Source: Pseudonocardia autotrophica (lineage in GTDB: Bacteria > Actinomycetota > Actinomycetes > Mycobacteriales > Pseudonocardiaceae). From it: a stretch of DNA of 64,000 bases. How positions within the stretch are numbered: the stretch's first letter is position 1; each line of letters begins with the position of its first letter. Positions 37,222 to 45,019 of the stretch are shown here, in pieces. The notes under the pieces were generated by a model, which had not been told where the DNA came from, searched no databases, and saw nothing but the letters and a program-made list of their open reading frames with translations. Location of the stretch: positions 5,704,001 through 5,768,000 of the forward strand of contig NZ_AP018920.1 of the NCBI RefSeq assembly GCF_003945385.1. The letters run 5' to 3'. The position numbers and the translations under genes were made by a program.

Positions 37222-38271
37222 TCAGCTCCGGACCGGGAGTGCCGTCCCCACCGCGAGATCGGCGAGCAGCCCGGCGAGCGCCGCCGGACGGGTGAGCATC
37301 GGAAAGTGGCCCCCCGGGATCTCGACGATCTCCGCACCGACCCGTGCCGCCTCCCGACGGCCGGCCACCGGATCGACCACCCGGTCGTCCGCGCAGATCA
37401 CCGACACCGTCCGGACACCGGGCCACGCCTCGATCGGGCACGGTTCCCGCAGCAGGCTCCAGTCCTGCGGGCGCAGCTCCGCCACCGCCGTGGCGACCGC
37501 CCGCTCCGCCTCCGCCCGCTCGCCCGCCGCCGCCGTGGCGACCGTCGGGTCCGGTTCCGCCCGCTCACCCGCCGGCGTGGCGACGACCGCCTGCTCTGCC
37601 TCCGCCCGCTCACCCGCCGGCGCGGTCGGCCCGGCCAGCTCCTCGGCGACGCCCCGGTAGAGACCGGCGACGGTCGTCGCCGCGTCCGGCCAGTAGGTCA
37701 CCGGCCCGTCCCCGCGACGGACCCCGGCGTCGTAGCCGGCCACCATGAGATCGCCCTCGGACCGCAGCCGGTCGAGCTGCGGACGCCCCGGCTCGGGGAC
37801 GAGCGCGCCGACCAGCACGAGCGCCCGGACCCGCCCGGGCCCCAGCCGGGCCGCGGCGACGGTGGCCGCCAGCCCGCCGAGCGAGTGCCCGACGAGCACC
37901 ACCGGCTCCTCGGACCGCTCGGACGGCCCGGCCCCGTCGCGCTCGCCGGACCGCTCGGGCTGCTCCGCCCCGTCGCGCGCACCGGACCGGTCGCCCTGCC
38001 CCGGCTCGCCGGGCTCGCCGGGCCGCCCGGCCTCCGCGTGCTCGCCGTGGCCGGCGACGGCGAGCACCGCGGCGACCTGGTCCTCGTACCCGCCGCTCTC
38101 GGACGGCAGGTCCGGCGCGGACACCGGCACACCGCTGCGTTCCAGGGCGCCGGTGACCGCCGCCCACGACGAGCCCCGGTGCCAGGCACCGTGCACCAGC
38201 ACCACCCGCGCGGTTCCCGGCGGTGGCGCGCCGGCGGCCTCCGGCCCGGTGCCGTCGAGCGCGCCGGTCAT
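37222..38271 (-). CDS. Alpha/beta hydrolase with expanded low-complexity insertions
   Basis: A 349-residue hydrolase: oxyanion VVLVHGAWHRGSSW, nucleophile Ser in VVLVGHSLGGLAAT, Asp in VICADDRVVDP and His in EIPGGHFPMLTRP. Typical relatives (EstC/salicylate-esterase type) have about 230-260 residues. The extra length is two insertions: a Gly/Glu/Arg-rich block at about 78-122, before the nucleophile elbow, and a block at about 222-272 with three AGERAEAE-type repeats of about 17-18 residues in the cap region (37497-37625 in DNA). ATG 38271 overlaps the stop of the thiamine-binding gene (ATGA). Substrate unknown. Confidence 0.8.
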   Translation of the reverse strand: MTGALDGTGPEAAGAPPPGTARVVLVHGAWHRGSSWAAVTGALERSGVPVSAPDLPSESGGYEDQVAAVLAVAGHGEHAEAGRPGEPGEPGQGDRSGARDGAEQPERSGERDGAGPSERSEEPVVLVGHSLGGLAATVAAARLGPGRVRALVLVGALVPEPGRPQLDRLRSEGDLMVAGYDAGVRRGDGPVTYWPDAATTVAGLYRGVAEELAGPTAPAGERAEAEQAVVATPAGERAEPDPTVATAAAGERAEAERAVATAVAELRPQDWSLLREPCPIEAWPGVRTVSVICADDRVVDPVAGRREAARVGAEIVEIPGGHFPMLTRPAALAGLLADLAVGTALPVRS

Positions 38272-38588
38272 GCTCCGGCCCCCTCGCCCCGCAGGTGCTG
38301 CTCGACCCGGTCCACCTTCGCCTGCAGCTGCCCGCTGTGCCCGGGCCGGATGTCGGCCTTGAGGACCAGGCTGACCCGGGGCGACACGGCGCTGACCGCC
38401 TCGACGGCCCGCTTGACCACGGCCATCCCCTCGTCCCAGGTCTCCGACTCGATCGTGGTGAACATCGACGTGGTCTCGTTGGGCAGGCCGGACTCCCGGA
38501 CCACCCGCACCGCCTCGGCGACCGCGGCACTGACTCCGCCGTCATCCGATTCGGAACCGGACGGTGCGATGCTGAACGCGAAGAGCAT
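38268..38588 (-). CDS. MTH1187/YkoF-type thiamine-binding protein
   Basis: A 106-residue ferredoxin-like-fold protein of the thiamine_BP (DUF77) family. MLFAFSIAPSG opens the first strand; SGLPNETTSMFTTIESETWD and PRVSLVLKADIRPG are the typical later blocks. Relatives bind thiamine or a pyrimidine precursor in the cytoplasm. The frame continues to 38651, but ATG 38588 gives the family start. Its stop overlaps the hydrolase start, so the pair is translated together; no thiamine gene or riboswitch is near. Confidence 0.8.
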   Translation of the reverse strand: MLFAFSIAPSGSESDDGGVSAAVAEAVRVVRESGLPNETTSMFTTIESETWDEGMAVVKRAVEAVSAVSPRVSLVLKADIRPGHSGQLQAKVDRVEQHLRGEGAGA

Positions 38589-38668
38589 GCCGCCACACTG
38601 CCACGACACGGCGGCGCCACCGACGATGATCGCCGGGCGGCCCCGGTCCACTTGCTAGCGTCGTACTC

Positions 38669-39172
38669 ATGGCATCTCGCGGGTCGCTCCCCTTCGACCC
38701 GATCCAGCGCGCGGCCAACCTGTGGGAGGAGCGGGTCGGCCCGTCCAGGACGATGGCCGCTGTCACCAGCGTGATGCGGGTGCAGCAGATCCTGCTCTCC
38801 GAGGTGGACGGCGCACTCCGGCCGCTCGGGCTCACCTTCGCCCGCTACGAGGCACTGGTGCTGCTCGACTTCGCCCGGCGCGACAGCCTGCCGATGCGGG
38901 TGATGGGCGAGCGGCTGCAGCTGCACCCGACCAGCGTCACCAACATCGTCGACCGGCTGCAGGGCGACGGATTGGTCCGCAGGCTCCCGCACCCGACCGA
39001 CCGCCGGGCGACGCTGGTCGAGCTGACCACCGAGGGCCAGGCCAGGCTCGCACAGGCGACCGCCGCGGTGACCGCCATCGAGTTCGGGCTCGGCGGCCTG
39101 GACGAGGCCGAACAGGACCGGCTCACCTCGCTGCTGCGCAGCGTCCGCCGCGCGGCAGGCGACTTCGACTGA
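38669..39172 (+). CDS. MarR family transcriptional regulator
   Basis: A 167-residue winged-helix regulator. The DNA-binding region includes LTFARYEALVLLDFARRDSL, MGERLQLHPTSVTNIVDRL and the wing LVRRLPHPTDRRATLVELT with the conserved D-x-R. N- and C-terminal helices form the dimer interface. ATG 38669 has TAGCGT 7 nt upstream (38656-38661) and no Shine-Dalgarno, so a leaderless mRNA is likely. It is divergent from the thiamine-binding gene 80 bp away, which may be its target. Ligand unknown. Confidence 0.88.
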   Translation: MASRGSLPFDPIQRAANLWEERVGPSRTMAAVTSVMRVQQILLSEVDGALRPLGLTFARYEALVLLDFARRDSLPMRVMGERLQLHPTSVTNIVDRLQGDGLVRRLPHPTDRRATLVELTTEGQARLAQATAAVTAIEFGLGGLDEAEQDRLTSLLRSVRRAAGDFD

Positions 39173-39195
39173 GCTCCGGCCGCGCACCCGGTCGC

Positions 39196-39387
39196 TCATC
39201 CCCCGCCCCGTCGGCGGCGCCGCCGGCCCGGCGGCGGGAGCCCGTGCCCGTAACCCGGCCAGATCCGCATGACCCGGCCACGCCAGGGCGCCGGTGACCG
39301 GAGCATCCGCCGCACCGTCGCCCATCCCGCGACCGCGCCGGAGGCACCGGCGAGCAGCACGCACGAGACGTAGTCGACCAGGTCCAT
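39196..39387 (-). CDS. Small membrane-anchored basic protein, hypothetical
   Basis: A 63-residue frame from ATG 39387, GGGAG 8 nt upstream. Residues 5-27 (VDYVSCVLLAGASGAVAGWA) form one hydrophobic segment; the rest is basic and ends in a run of six arginines and glycines, probably cytoplasmic. It converges on marR with 23 bp between stops. No family recognised; coding is supported by the ribosome site and codon use only. Confidence 0.45.
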   Translation of the reverse strand: MDLVDYVSCVLLAGASGAVAGWATVRRMLRSPAPWRGRVMRIWPGYGHGLPPPGRRRRRRGGG

Positions 39388-39469
39388 GTCGCACACTCCC
39401 GATCACCGATCACCCGTGTCGACGCACGTGACGCACGTGTCGTGCCGCCGCACTCCCCGCACCGCACGT

Positions 39470-39528
39470 CGGTGTTGACGCCTTGTTGCGGCAACGGCGT
39501 TGACGCTAGCGCGGCACCCCGACAGAAT
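39470..39528 (+). promoter_or_regulatory. Promoter and likely operator of the XRE regulator
   Basis: TTGACG (39500-39505), a 17-bp spacer and CAGAAT (39523-39528) make a sigma-70-like promoter whose start point would coincide with GTG 39536. GTTGACGC occurs twice (about 39470 and 39498), and between the copies lies an imperfect dyad CGCCTTGTTGCGGCAACGGCG, covering the -35 element: a plausible autoregulatory operator. Confidence 0.55.
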
Positions 39529-39535
39529 CGGGCGG

Positions 39536-40507
39536 GTGGACGGCGGGAGCAGGGCGGCCGGCGAATCGGGCACGGAGGCCGGGTACCGCTTCCTGCGTGC
39601 CGCCCGGCTCGATCGTGGCTGGTCACAGGCTCGTGCCGCGCAGGAGCTCGCTCAGCTCGCGGAGCGCACCGGTGCTGCGACCGCCCGGCCGGGCAGCCTC
39701 AAGACCCAGCTCTCCCGCTGGGAGAACGGGCATGCGACCCCGGCCCCCGGGCAACGGGCGCTGCTCGCCGAGCTCTACGGGAGCACCCCCGCCGGGCTCG
39801 GCCTGGAACCGGCGCCCCCACCCGGAGCAGGCGGCGCTGTGGGCGTTTCGAGTGCGGCCGACCGGCTCCGGGCCGCGCTGGACAGGGCCGCGGCGGTCGG
39901 TGACACCGAGCTGCGGCTGCTACGCGACCAGCTGCGCACGACCGCGGCGCTGGACGGTCGACTCGGCACCGCGGCGGCGCACGGCCCGCTCGCCGCGCTG
40001 GTCGAGCAGCTCCACGACCTGCTGGCGCACACCGTGTGCCCGGATCGCGGCGCCGCGCTGGCGGAGCTGCTTGCCGGCGCGGCACTGCTGGCGGGCGATC
40101 AGGAGCGCGATCGCGCCGCACCGGACCGCGCTTGGCACGCGTACGGCGTCGCGGCCGATGCCGCGCGCCGGGCAGGCGACCCCAGCACCGCCGAGCGGGC
40201 CGCACGGCGCCGGGACCGGCTGCACACCGAGCTCGACGGGGACCTGCCCGAAGACCACGGGAAGTCGCTGGTGGAGCGGTACCCGGCGCCGATCGCGATC
40301 ACGGTGGAGTTCGACGAGCACCCGTCCGGCGACGTGACCGGGCTCCCGCTGCGCGACCGGCTCGAGGAGGTCCTGCGGGAGGCCGTCGCCGCGCACCGGG
40401 ACGGGCGGGCCGGACAGGCCGCCGGAGCGGCCGCACGAGCCCGCAGCCTCGCCCTGCGTGGCGGGTCGGCGCGGGCGCTCGCGCTGCTCGCCCGGATCGG
40501 CCGGTGA
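39536..40507 (+). CDS. XRE-type helix-turn-helix regulator with TPR-like C-terminus
   Basis: A 323-residue protein. After about 15 residues comes an XRE helix-turn-helix (YRFLRAARLDRGWSQARAAQ, SLKTQLSRWENGHATPAPG). The remaining two thirds are Ala/Arg/Leu-rich helices (AWHAYGVAADAARRAGDPST and similar) consistent with degenerate tetratricopeptides. Such regulators occur beside developmental or quorum-type genes in actinobacteria. A TTG start at 39500 is possible, but GTG 39536 matches the promoter geometry. The neighbours (meaB convergent, small membrane protein divergent) do not reveal its target. Confidence 0.75.
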   Translation: MDGGSRAAGESGTEAGYRFLRAARLDRGWSQARAAQELAQLAERTGAATARPGSLKTQLSRWENGHATPAPGQRALLAELYGSTPAGLGLEPAPPPGAGGAVGVSSAADRLRAALDRAAAVGDTELRLLRDQLRTTAALDGRLGTAAAHGPLAALVEQLHDLLAHTVCPDRGAALAELLAGAALLAGDQERDRAAPDRAWHAYGVAADAARRAGDPSTAERAARRRDRLHTELDGDLPEDHGKSLVERYPAPIAITVEFDEHPSGDVTGLPLRDRLEEVLREAVAAHRDGRAGQAAGAAARARSLALRGGSARALALLARIGR

Positions 40508-40606
40508 CCGGCTGGGTCGGGTCGGGCCGGAGTCAGACCGGAGCCGGGCCGAGTCAGACCGGAGCCAGGCCGGGTCGGGCCGGTGGCAAGGCCGGGTCGG
40601 GCCTGG
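40508..40606. repeat. Short tandem repeats between the XRE gene and meaB
   Basis: The phrase GAGTCAGACCGGAGCC occurs twice about 20 bp apart, flanked by GGGTCGGGCC repeats. Convergent genes end on either side; no clear hairpin terminator is seen. Confidence 0.5.
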
Positions 40607-41566
40607 TCAGGCCGACTGCTCCAGCAGCGCGTCCGCGGCCGCCCACGGGTCCAGCTCTCCGGCCAGCACCCGCCCGGTGAGCACGTCCAGCGCGTCCCCG
40701 CCGCGCACCTGCTCCATCCGGGCACGCACCTGCTCCATGCCGATCGCCTCGATCTCCCGTCGGACCCGCTCGCTGCGGCGCCGGTCCCGCTCCCCGGACT
40801 TGCGGGACCAGGCCAGGTGGTCGTCGAGGGCATCGGCGAGCGCACCGATCCCCTCCGCCCGGGAGGCGACGGTGGTGAGGACGGGCGCCTCCCAGGCGTC
40901 GGCCCCGCCGTACTCCCGCAGGTGCAGCATGTTCCGCAGTTCGCGCACCGTCCGCCGGGCGCCCTCACGATCGGCCTTGTTGACCACGAAGACGTCACCG
41001 ATCTCCAGGATCCCGGCCTTCGCCGCCTGGATGCCGTCGCCCATACCCGGCGCCATCAGCACGACCGTGCTGTCGGCCAGCCCGACGATCTCCACCTCGG
41101 ACTGACCGACCCCGACCGTCTCGATCAGGATCACGTCGCAGCCCGCGGCGTCGAGCACCCGCAGGGCCTGCGGCGTCGCCCAGGACAGCCCGCCGAGATG
41201 GCCGCGGGTGGCCATCGAGCGGATGAACACGCCGTCGTCGTCGGCGTGCTCGCCCATCCGCACCCGGTCGCCGAGCAGCGCGCCGCCGCTGAACGGTGAC
41301 GACGGGTCCACCGCGAGCACCCCGACCCGGCGGTCCCGGGCGCGCAGCTCGGTGACCAGCGCCGAGGTGCTGGTGGACTTCCCGACGCCGGGCGAACCGG
41401 TCAGCCCGACGACGTGCGCCCCGCCGGTGTGCGGGGTCAGGGCGGCGGAGACCTCACGCAGCTGCGGGCCGGCGTTCTCCACCATCGAGATCAGGCGGGC
41501 GACGGCGAGCTGCTGACCGGCACGCGCCCGCTCCACGAGCTCGTGCGGGTCCGGCGGTCCGGGCAC
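40607..41566 (-). CDS. meaB: MeaB/ArgK GTPase, chaperone of B12-dependent acyl-CoA mutases
   Basis: A 319-residue G3E-type GTPase that protects and reloads adenosylcobalamin on methylmalonyl- or ethylmalonyl-CoA mutase. P-loop GSPGVGKST (57-65), switch region VLAVDPSSPFSGGALLGDR, ETVGVGQSEVEI and the guanine motif VVNKADREG are all present; the C-terminal helices form the dimer arm. GTG 41566 has GGAGGAAG about 7 nt upstream. It lies downstream of the thiolase in the same direction with a terminator-like hairpin between, so it may be transcribed mainly on its own. The likely client is the mutase at 62346. Confidence 0.92.
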   Translation of the reverse strand: MPGPPDPHELVERARAGQQLAVARLISMVENAGPQLREVSAALTPHTGGAHVVGLTGSPGVGKSTSTSALVTELRARDRRVGVLAVDPSSPFSGGALLGDRVRMGEHADDDGVFIRSMATRGHLGGLSWATPQALRVLDAAGCDVILIETVGVGQSEVEIVGLADSTVVLMAPGMGDGIQAAKAGILEIGDVFVVNKADREGARRTVRELRNMLHLREYGGADAWEAPVLTTVASRAEGIGALADALDDHLAWSRKSGERDRRRSERVRREIEAIGMEQVRARMEQVRGGDALDVLTGRVLAGELDPWAAADALLEQSA

Positions 41567-41583
41567 GATCGGCTTCCTCCAGA

Positions 41584-41609
41584 TCGGCCCCCGCCGAAGC
41601 GGGGGCCGA
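41584..41609 (-). terminator. Hairpin after the thiolase gene
   Basis: TCGGCCCCCGC (41584-41594) pairs perfectly with 41599-41609 across a CGAA loop. It follows the thiolase stop by 17 nt on the minus strand and lies upstream of meaB. Confidence 0.75.
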
Positions 41610-41626
41610 CGATCATCACGTCCAGG

Positions 41627-42814
41627 TCAGGACTTCGGCACGCGGATGATCAGCGCATCGCCCTGGCCACCGCCGCCGCACAGCGCGGCTGCGCCGACAC
41701 CGCCGCCACGGGCCTTGAGCGCGAACGCCAGGTGCAGGGCGATCCGGGCGCCGGACATTCCGATCGGGTGGCCGAGCGCGATGGCCCCACCGTCGACGTT
41801 CACCTTGTCCTCGTCGACGCCCAGCTTGCGGGTGGAGACGATGCCGACCGCCGCGAACGCCTCGTTGATCTCGACCAGGTCGAGATCGGCGGGCTGGATG
41901 CCCTCCTTCTCGCAGGCCTTCGCGATCGCGTTCGCCGGCTGCTCGTGCAGGCTGGCGTCCGGACCGGCGACGACGCCGTGCGCACCGATCTCGGCGATCC
42001 AGTCCAGCCCGAGCTCCTGCGCCTTGGCCTTGCTCATCACGACGACGGCGGCCGCGCCGTCGGAGATCTGCGAGGCCGAGCCCGCGGTGATCGTGCCGTC
42101 CGAGGCGAACGCCGGCCGGAGCTTGCCCAGGCTCTCCGCGGTGGTGTCACCGCGGACGCCCTCGTCGGTGGCGAAGATGACCGGGTCGCCCTTTCGCTGC
42201 GGGATCTCGACCGGGGTGATCTCCTGCTCGAACGTGCCGTCACCGGCGGCCCGGGCGGCCAGCTGGTGCGAGCGGGCGGAGAAGGCGTCCTGCTCCTCGC
42301 GGGTCAGGCCGTAGCGCTCGTTGTACTTCTCCGTCGAGGCGCCCATCGCGACCTGGTCGAAAGCACAGAACAGGCCGTCGTAGGCCATGTGGTCGGTGAG
42401 CGTGGTGTCGCCGAACTTGGTGCCCTCACGGGACTTGTTCAGCAGGTGCGGCGCCTGGGTCATCGACTCCTGCCCACCGGCCACCACGACGTCGAACTCG
42501 CCGGCCCGGATGAGCTGGTCGGCGAGCGCGATCGCGTCGACTCCGGACAGGCAGACCTTGTTGATGGTCAGCGCCGGGACGTCCATCGGGATGCCTGCGG
42601 CGACCGCCGCCTGACGTGCCGGGATCTGCCCCGCACCTGCGGTCAGCACCTGGCCCATGATCGTGTACTCGACCTGTTCCGGCGCGACACCGGCTCGTTC
42701 CAGCGCCGCCTTGATGGCGATGCCACCCAGCTGTGCGCCGGAGAATCCCTTCAGGGAGCCGAGCAGACGGCCCATCGGCGTGCGGGCGCCGGCGACGATC
42801 ACGGTTCCGGACAC
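41627..42814 (-). CDS. Acetyl-CoA acetyltransferase (thiolase)
   Basis: A 395-residue biosynthetic-type thiolase. The acylated Cys88 is in NKVCLSG, the His in [10 protein letters not shown], and the second Cys in [27 protein letters not shown] and INEAFAAV are further family blocks. It condenses two acetyl-CoA to acetoacetyl-CoA, the entry to the ethylmalonyl-CoA pathway and polyhydroxybutyrate, or runs in reverse for degradation. Frames extend to 42919, but GTG 42814 has GGAGG 5 nt upstream. The divergent methylmalonyl-CoA epimerase and the position relative to ybbN match mycobacterial fadA4 (Rv1323) and Rv1322A. Confidence 0.93.
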   Translation of the reverse strand: MSGTVIVAGARTPMGRLLGSLKGFSGAQLGGIAIKAALERAGVAPEQVEYTIMGQVLTAGAGQIPARQAAVAAGIPMDVPALTINKVCLSGVDAIALADQLIRAGEFDVVVAGGQESMTQAPHLLNKSREGTKFGDTTLTDHMAYDGLFCAFDQVAMGASTEKYNERYGLTREEQDAFSARSHQLAARAAGDGTFEQEITPVEIPQRKGDPVIFATDEGVRGDTTAESLGKLRPAFASDGTITAGSASQISDGAAAVVVMSKAKAQELGLDWIAEIGAHGVVAGPDASLHEQPANAIAKACEKEGIQPADLDLVEINEAFAAVGIVSTRKLGVDEDKVNVDGGAIALGHPIGMSGARIALHLAFALKARGGGVGAAALCGGGGQGDALIIRVPKS

Positions 42815-42957
42815 AGGGGCCTCCAGCAGGCTTCGTTGACAGGTGCGCGGGCGGTCACCATACCCACGCGCCGCGGGCTCACGTGACACGTCGAAAGGTG
42901 TGGGTGACCAGCGGCACATGGAGCTACTCGCGGGTAGTCGAGGTAGCTTCTGCCCTC

Positions 42958-43416
42958 ATGACGACAACCGATGATGCCCTGTCGCCGCTGGTCGTGGCCG
43001 TCGACCACGTCGGGATCGCGGTACCCGACCTGGACGAGGCGATCCGCTGGTACGCCGACAACCTGGGCCTGGTCGCCGTGCACGAGGAGACCAACACCGA
43101 GCAGGGCGTGCGGGAGGCGATGCTCGGCGCGCCGGGCGAGCCGGCCGGCGCCACGAAGGTGCAGCTGCTCGCCCCACTGAACGAGGACTCGACGATCGCC
43201 AAGTTCATCGGCCGCAACGGGCCCGGACTGCAGCAGGTCGCCTACCGGGTCACCGACGTGGCGGCGGCCGCCGAGGCGCTGCGCGCGAAGGGTCTGCGCC
43301 TGCTCTACGACGAGCCGCGCCGGGGAACCTCGAACTCGAAGGTCAACTTCGTACACCCGAAGGACGCGGGCGGGGTGCTGGTCGAGCTCGTCGAACCGGC
43401 CGCCGACCAGCACTGA
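42958..43416 (+). CDS. Methylmalonyl-CoA (ethylmalonyl-CoA) epimerase
   Basis: A 152-residue vicinal-oxygen-chelate protein with two beta-alpha-beta3 modules. Metal ligands are expected at His (AVDHVGIAVPDLD), Gln/His in the middle (VQLLAPL, QQVAYRV) and Glu near the end (VLVELVEP). It interconverts 2R and 2S methylmalonyl-CoA, and in the ethylmalonyl-CoA pathway also ethylmalonyl-CoA. ATG 42958 has TAGCTT 8 nt upstream and no Shine-Dalgarno. It is divergent from the thiolase and co-directional with ccr, 210 bp downstream. Confidence 0.92.
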   Translation: MTTTDDALSPLVVAVDHVGIAVPDLDEAIRWYADNLGLVAVHEETNTEQGVREAMLGAPGEPAGATKVQLLAPLNEDSTIAKFIGRNGPGLQQVAYRVTDVAAAAEALRAKGLRLLYDEPRRGTSNSKVNFVHPKDAGGVLVELVEPAADQH

Positions 43417-43529
43417 GCTGCACTGTTCGGGTCACTCCTCCGGGTGCTCACCCACCCGGAAGGCCAGTACGGACGTCCGGTGGTCTGGGTCACGAAGTCG
43501 GGTCGGAACTCACGCCCGACGCCGTCCAA

Positions 43530-43563
43530 CGGTTAGGATACTACGCAGTAACTTGCGGTATCC
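43530..43563. promoter_or_regulatory. Promoter/operator region of ccr
   Basis: TAGGAT (43534-43539) can act as -10. It overlaps a dyad TACT-ACGC-AGTA (43539-43550), and GGATAC (43536-43541) is mirrored by GTATCC (43558-43563). The nested symmetry over the presumed start point suggests repressor or activator binding. The leader to GTG 43627 is then about 80 nt. Confidence 0.5.
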
Positions 43564-43626
43564 CAAGCAAATCGGGTGAATGCACCCGGATCACTCCCCT
43601 AGCAACGTCGCCATCGGAGGCCAGCA

Positions 43627-44958
43627 GTGAAGGACATCCGCGACGCCATCCTCGCCGGACAGTTCGCCGACGTCGGCGGCCTGGAGGTGCCCGAGAGCTA
43701 CCAGGGCGTCACCGTCCGGGCCGAGGACGCCGACATGTTCGAGGGCCTGCCCACCAAGGAGAAGGACCCGCGTAAGAGCCTGCGGGTCGAGGACGTGGCC
43801 GTTCCCGAGCTCGGCCCCGGTGAGGCGCTGGTGGCCGTGATGGCCAGCGCCATCAACTACAACACCGTGTGGACGTCGATCTTCGAGCCGGTCTCGACGT
43901 TCAGCTTCCTCAAGCGCTACGGGAAGCTCTCCCCGCTCACCGCGCGGCACGACCTGCCTTACCACGTGGTCGGTTCCGACCTGGCGGGCGTCGTCGTGCA
44001 GACCGGGCCGGGCGTCAACGCCTGGAAGGCCGGCGACCAGGTCGTCGCGCACTGCCTCTCGGTCGAGCTGGAGAGCCCGGACGGGCACTCCGACACGATG
44101 ATGGACCCGGAGCAGCGGATCTGGGGCTTCGAGACCAACTTCGGCGGCCTCGCCGAGCTGGCGCTGGTGAAGTCCAACCAGCTGATGCCCAAGCCCGCCC
44201 ACCTGACCTGGGAGGAGGCCGCGTCCCCCGGGCTGGTCAACTCCACCGCCTACCGGCAGCTGGTGTCCCGCAACGGCGCCGACATGAAGCAGGGTGACGT
44301 GGTGCTGATCTGGGGCGCGTCCGGCGGTCTCGGCTCCTACGCCACCCAGTTCGCACTGAACGGCGGCGCGACGCCGGTCTGTGTCGTCTCCTCCGAGGAG
44401 AAGGCCCAGATCTGCCGCGACATGGGCGCCGACCTGGTCATCGACCGCAACGCCGAGGGCTACAAGTTCTGGAAGGACCCGCAGACCCAGGATCCCCGGG
44501 AGTGGAAGCGCCTCGGGGCGAAGATCCGCGAGCTCACCGGCGGCGAGGACCCGGACATCGTGTTCGAGCACCCCGGCCGGGAGACCTTCGGCGCGAGCGT
44601 CTACGTCACCCGCAAGGGCGGCCAGATCGTCACCTGCGCGTCGACCTCGGGATACATGCACGAGTTCGACAACCGCTACCTGTGGATGAACCTCAAGCGG
44701 ATCGTCGGCTCGCACTTCGCGAACTACCGCGAGGCCTTCGAGGCGAACCGGCTCGTCGCCAAGGGCATGATCCACCCGACCCTGTCCCGGGTGTACCCGC
44801 TGGCCGAGACCGGCCAGGCGGCGTACGACGTGCACCGCAACGCCCACCAGGGCAAGGTCGGCGTGCTCGCGCTGGCCCCCGAGGAGGGGCTCGGCGTGAC
44901 GGACCCGGAGACCCGGGCGAAGCACATCGACGGGATCAACCGCTTCCGCGGGGTGTGA
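43627..44958 (+). CDS. ccr: Crotonyl-CoA carboxylase/reductase
   Basis: A 443-residue medium-chain reductase that carboxylates crotonyl-CoA with NADPH and CO2 to ethylmalonyl-CoA. CO2-pocket residues known from Ccr enzymes are seen: Asn in INYNTVWT, Phe-Glu in WGFETNFGG and His in FEHPGRETFG. The NADPH site is LIWGASGGLGSYATQFAL. Length and these residues set it apart from plain crotonyl reductases. GTG 43627 has GGAGG 6 nt upstream. It is followed by a strong terminator, so it is monocistronic or the end of an epimerase-ccr unit. The product feeds ethylmalonyl-CoA mutase (62346) or polyketide extender supply. Confidence 0.94.
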   Translation: MKDIRDAILAGQFADVGGLEVPESYQGVTVRAEDADMFEGLPTKEKDPRKSLRVEDVAVPELGPGEALVAVMASAINYNTVWTSIFEPVSTFSFLKRYGKLSPLTARHDLPYHVVGSDLAGVVVQTGPGVNAWKAGDQVVAHCLSVELESPDGHSDTMMDPEQRIWGFETNFGGLAELALVKSNQLMPKPAHLTWEEAASPGLVNSTAYRQLVSRNGADMKQGDVVLIWGASGGLGSYATQFALNGGATPVCVVSSEEKAQICRDMGADLVIDRNAEGYKFWKDPQTQDPREWKRLGAKIRELTGGEDPDIVFEHPGRETFGASVYVTRKGGQIVTCASTSGYMHEFDNRYLWMNLKRIVGSHFANYREAFEANRLVAKGMIHPTLSRVYPLAETGQAAYDVHRNAHQGKVGVLALAPEEGLGVTDPETRAKHIDGINRFRGV

Positions 44959-44964
44959 GTGTGT

Positions 44965-44992
44965 CTCGGCTGTGCCTTTGGGCACAGCCGAG
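44965..44992 (+). terminator. Perfect 12-bp hairpin after ccr
   Basis: CTCGGCTGTGCC (44965-44976) pairs with 44981-44992 around a TTTG loop, 7 nt after the ccr stop. The next gene has its own -10 hexamer just downstream. Confidence 0.8.
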
Positions 44993-45019
44993 CACCCTGC
45001 CCGACGGTACGGTGACCCC

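Noticed and set aside
40458..41105. Plus-strand frame rich in Ser and Arg over meaB
   Set aside because: Antisense to a clear MeaB GTPase with all G motifs.
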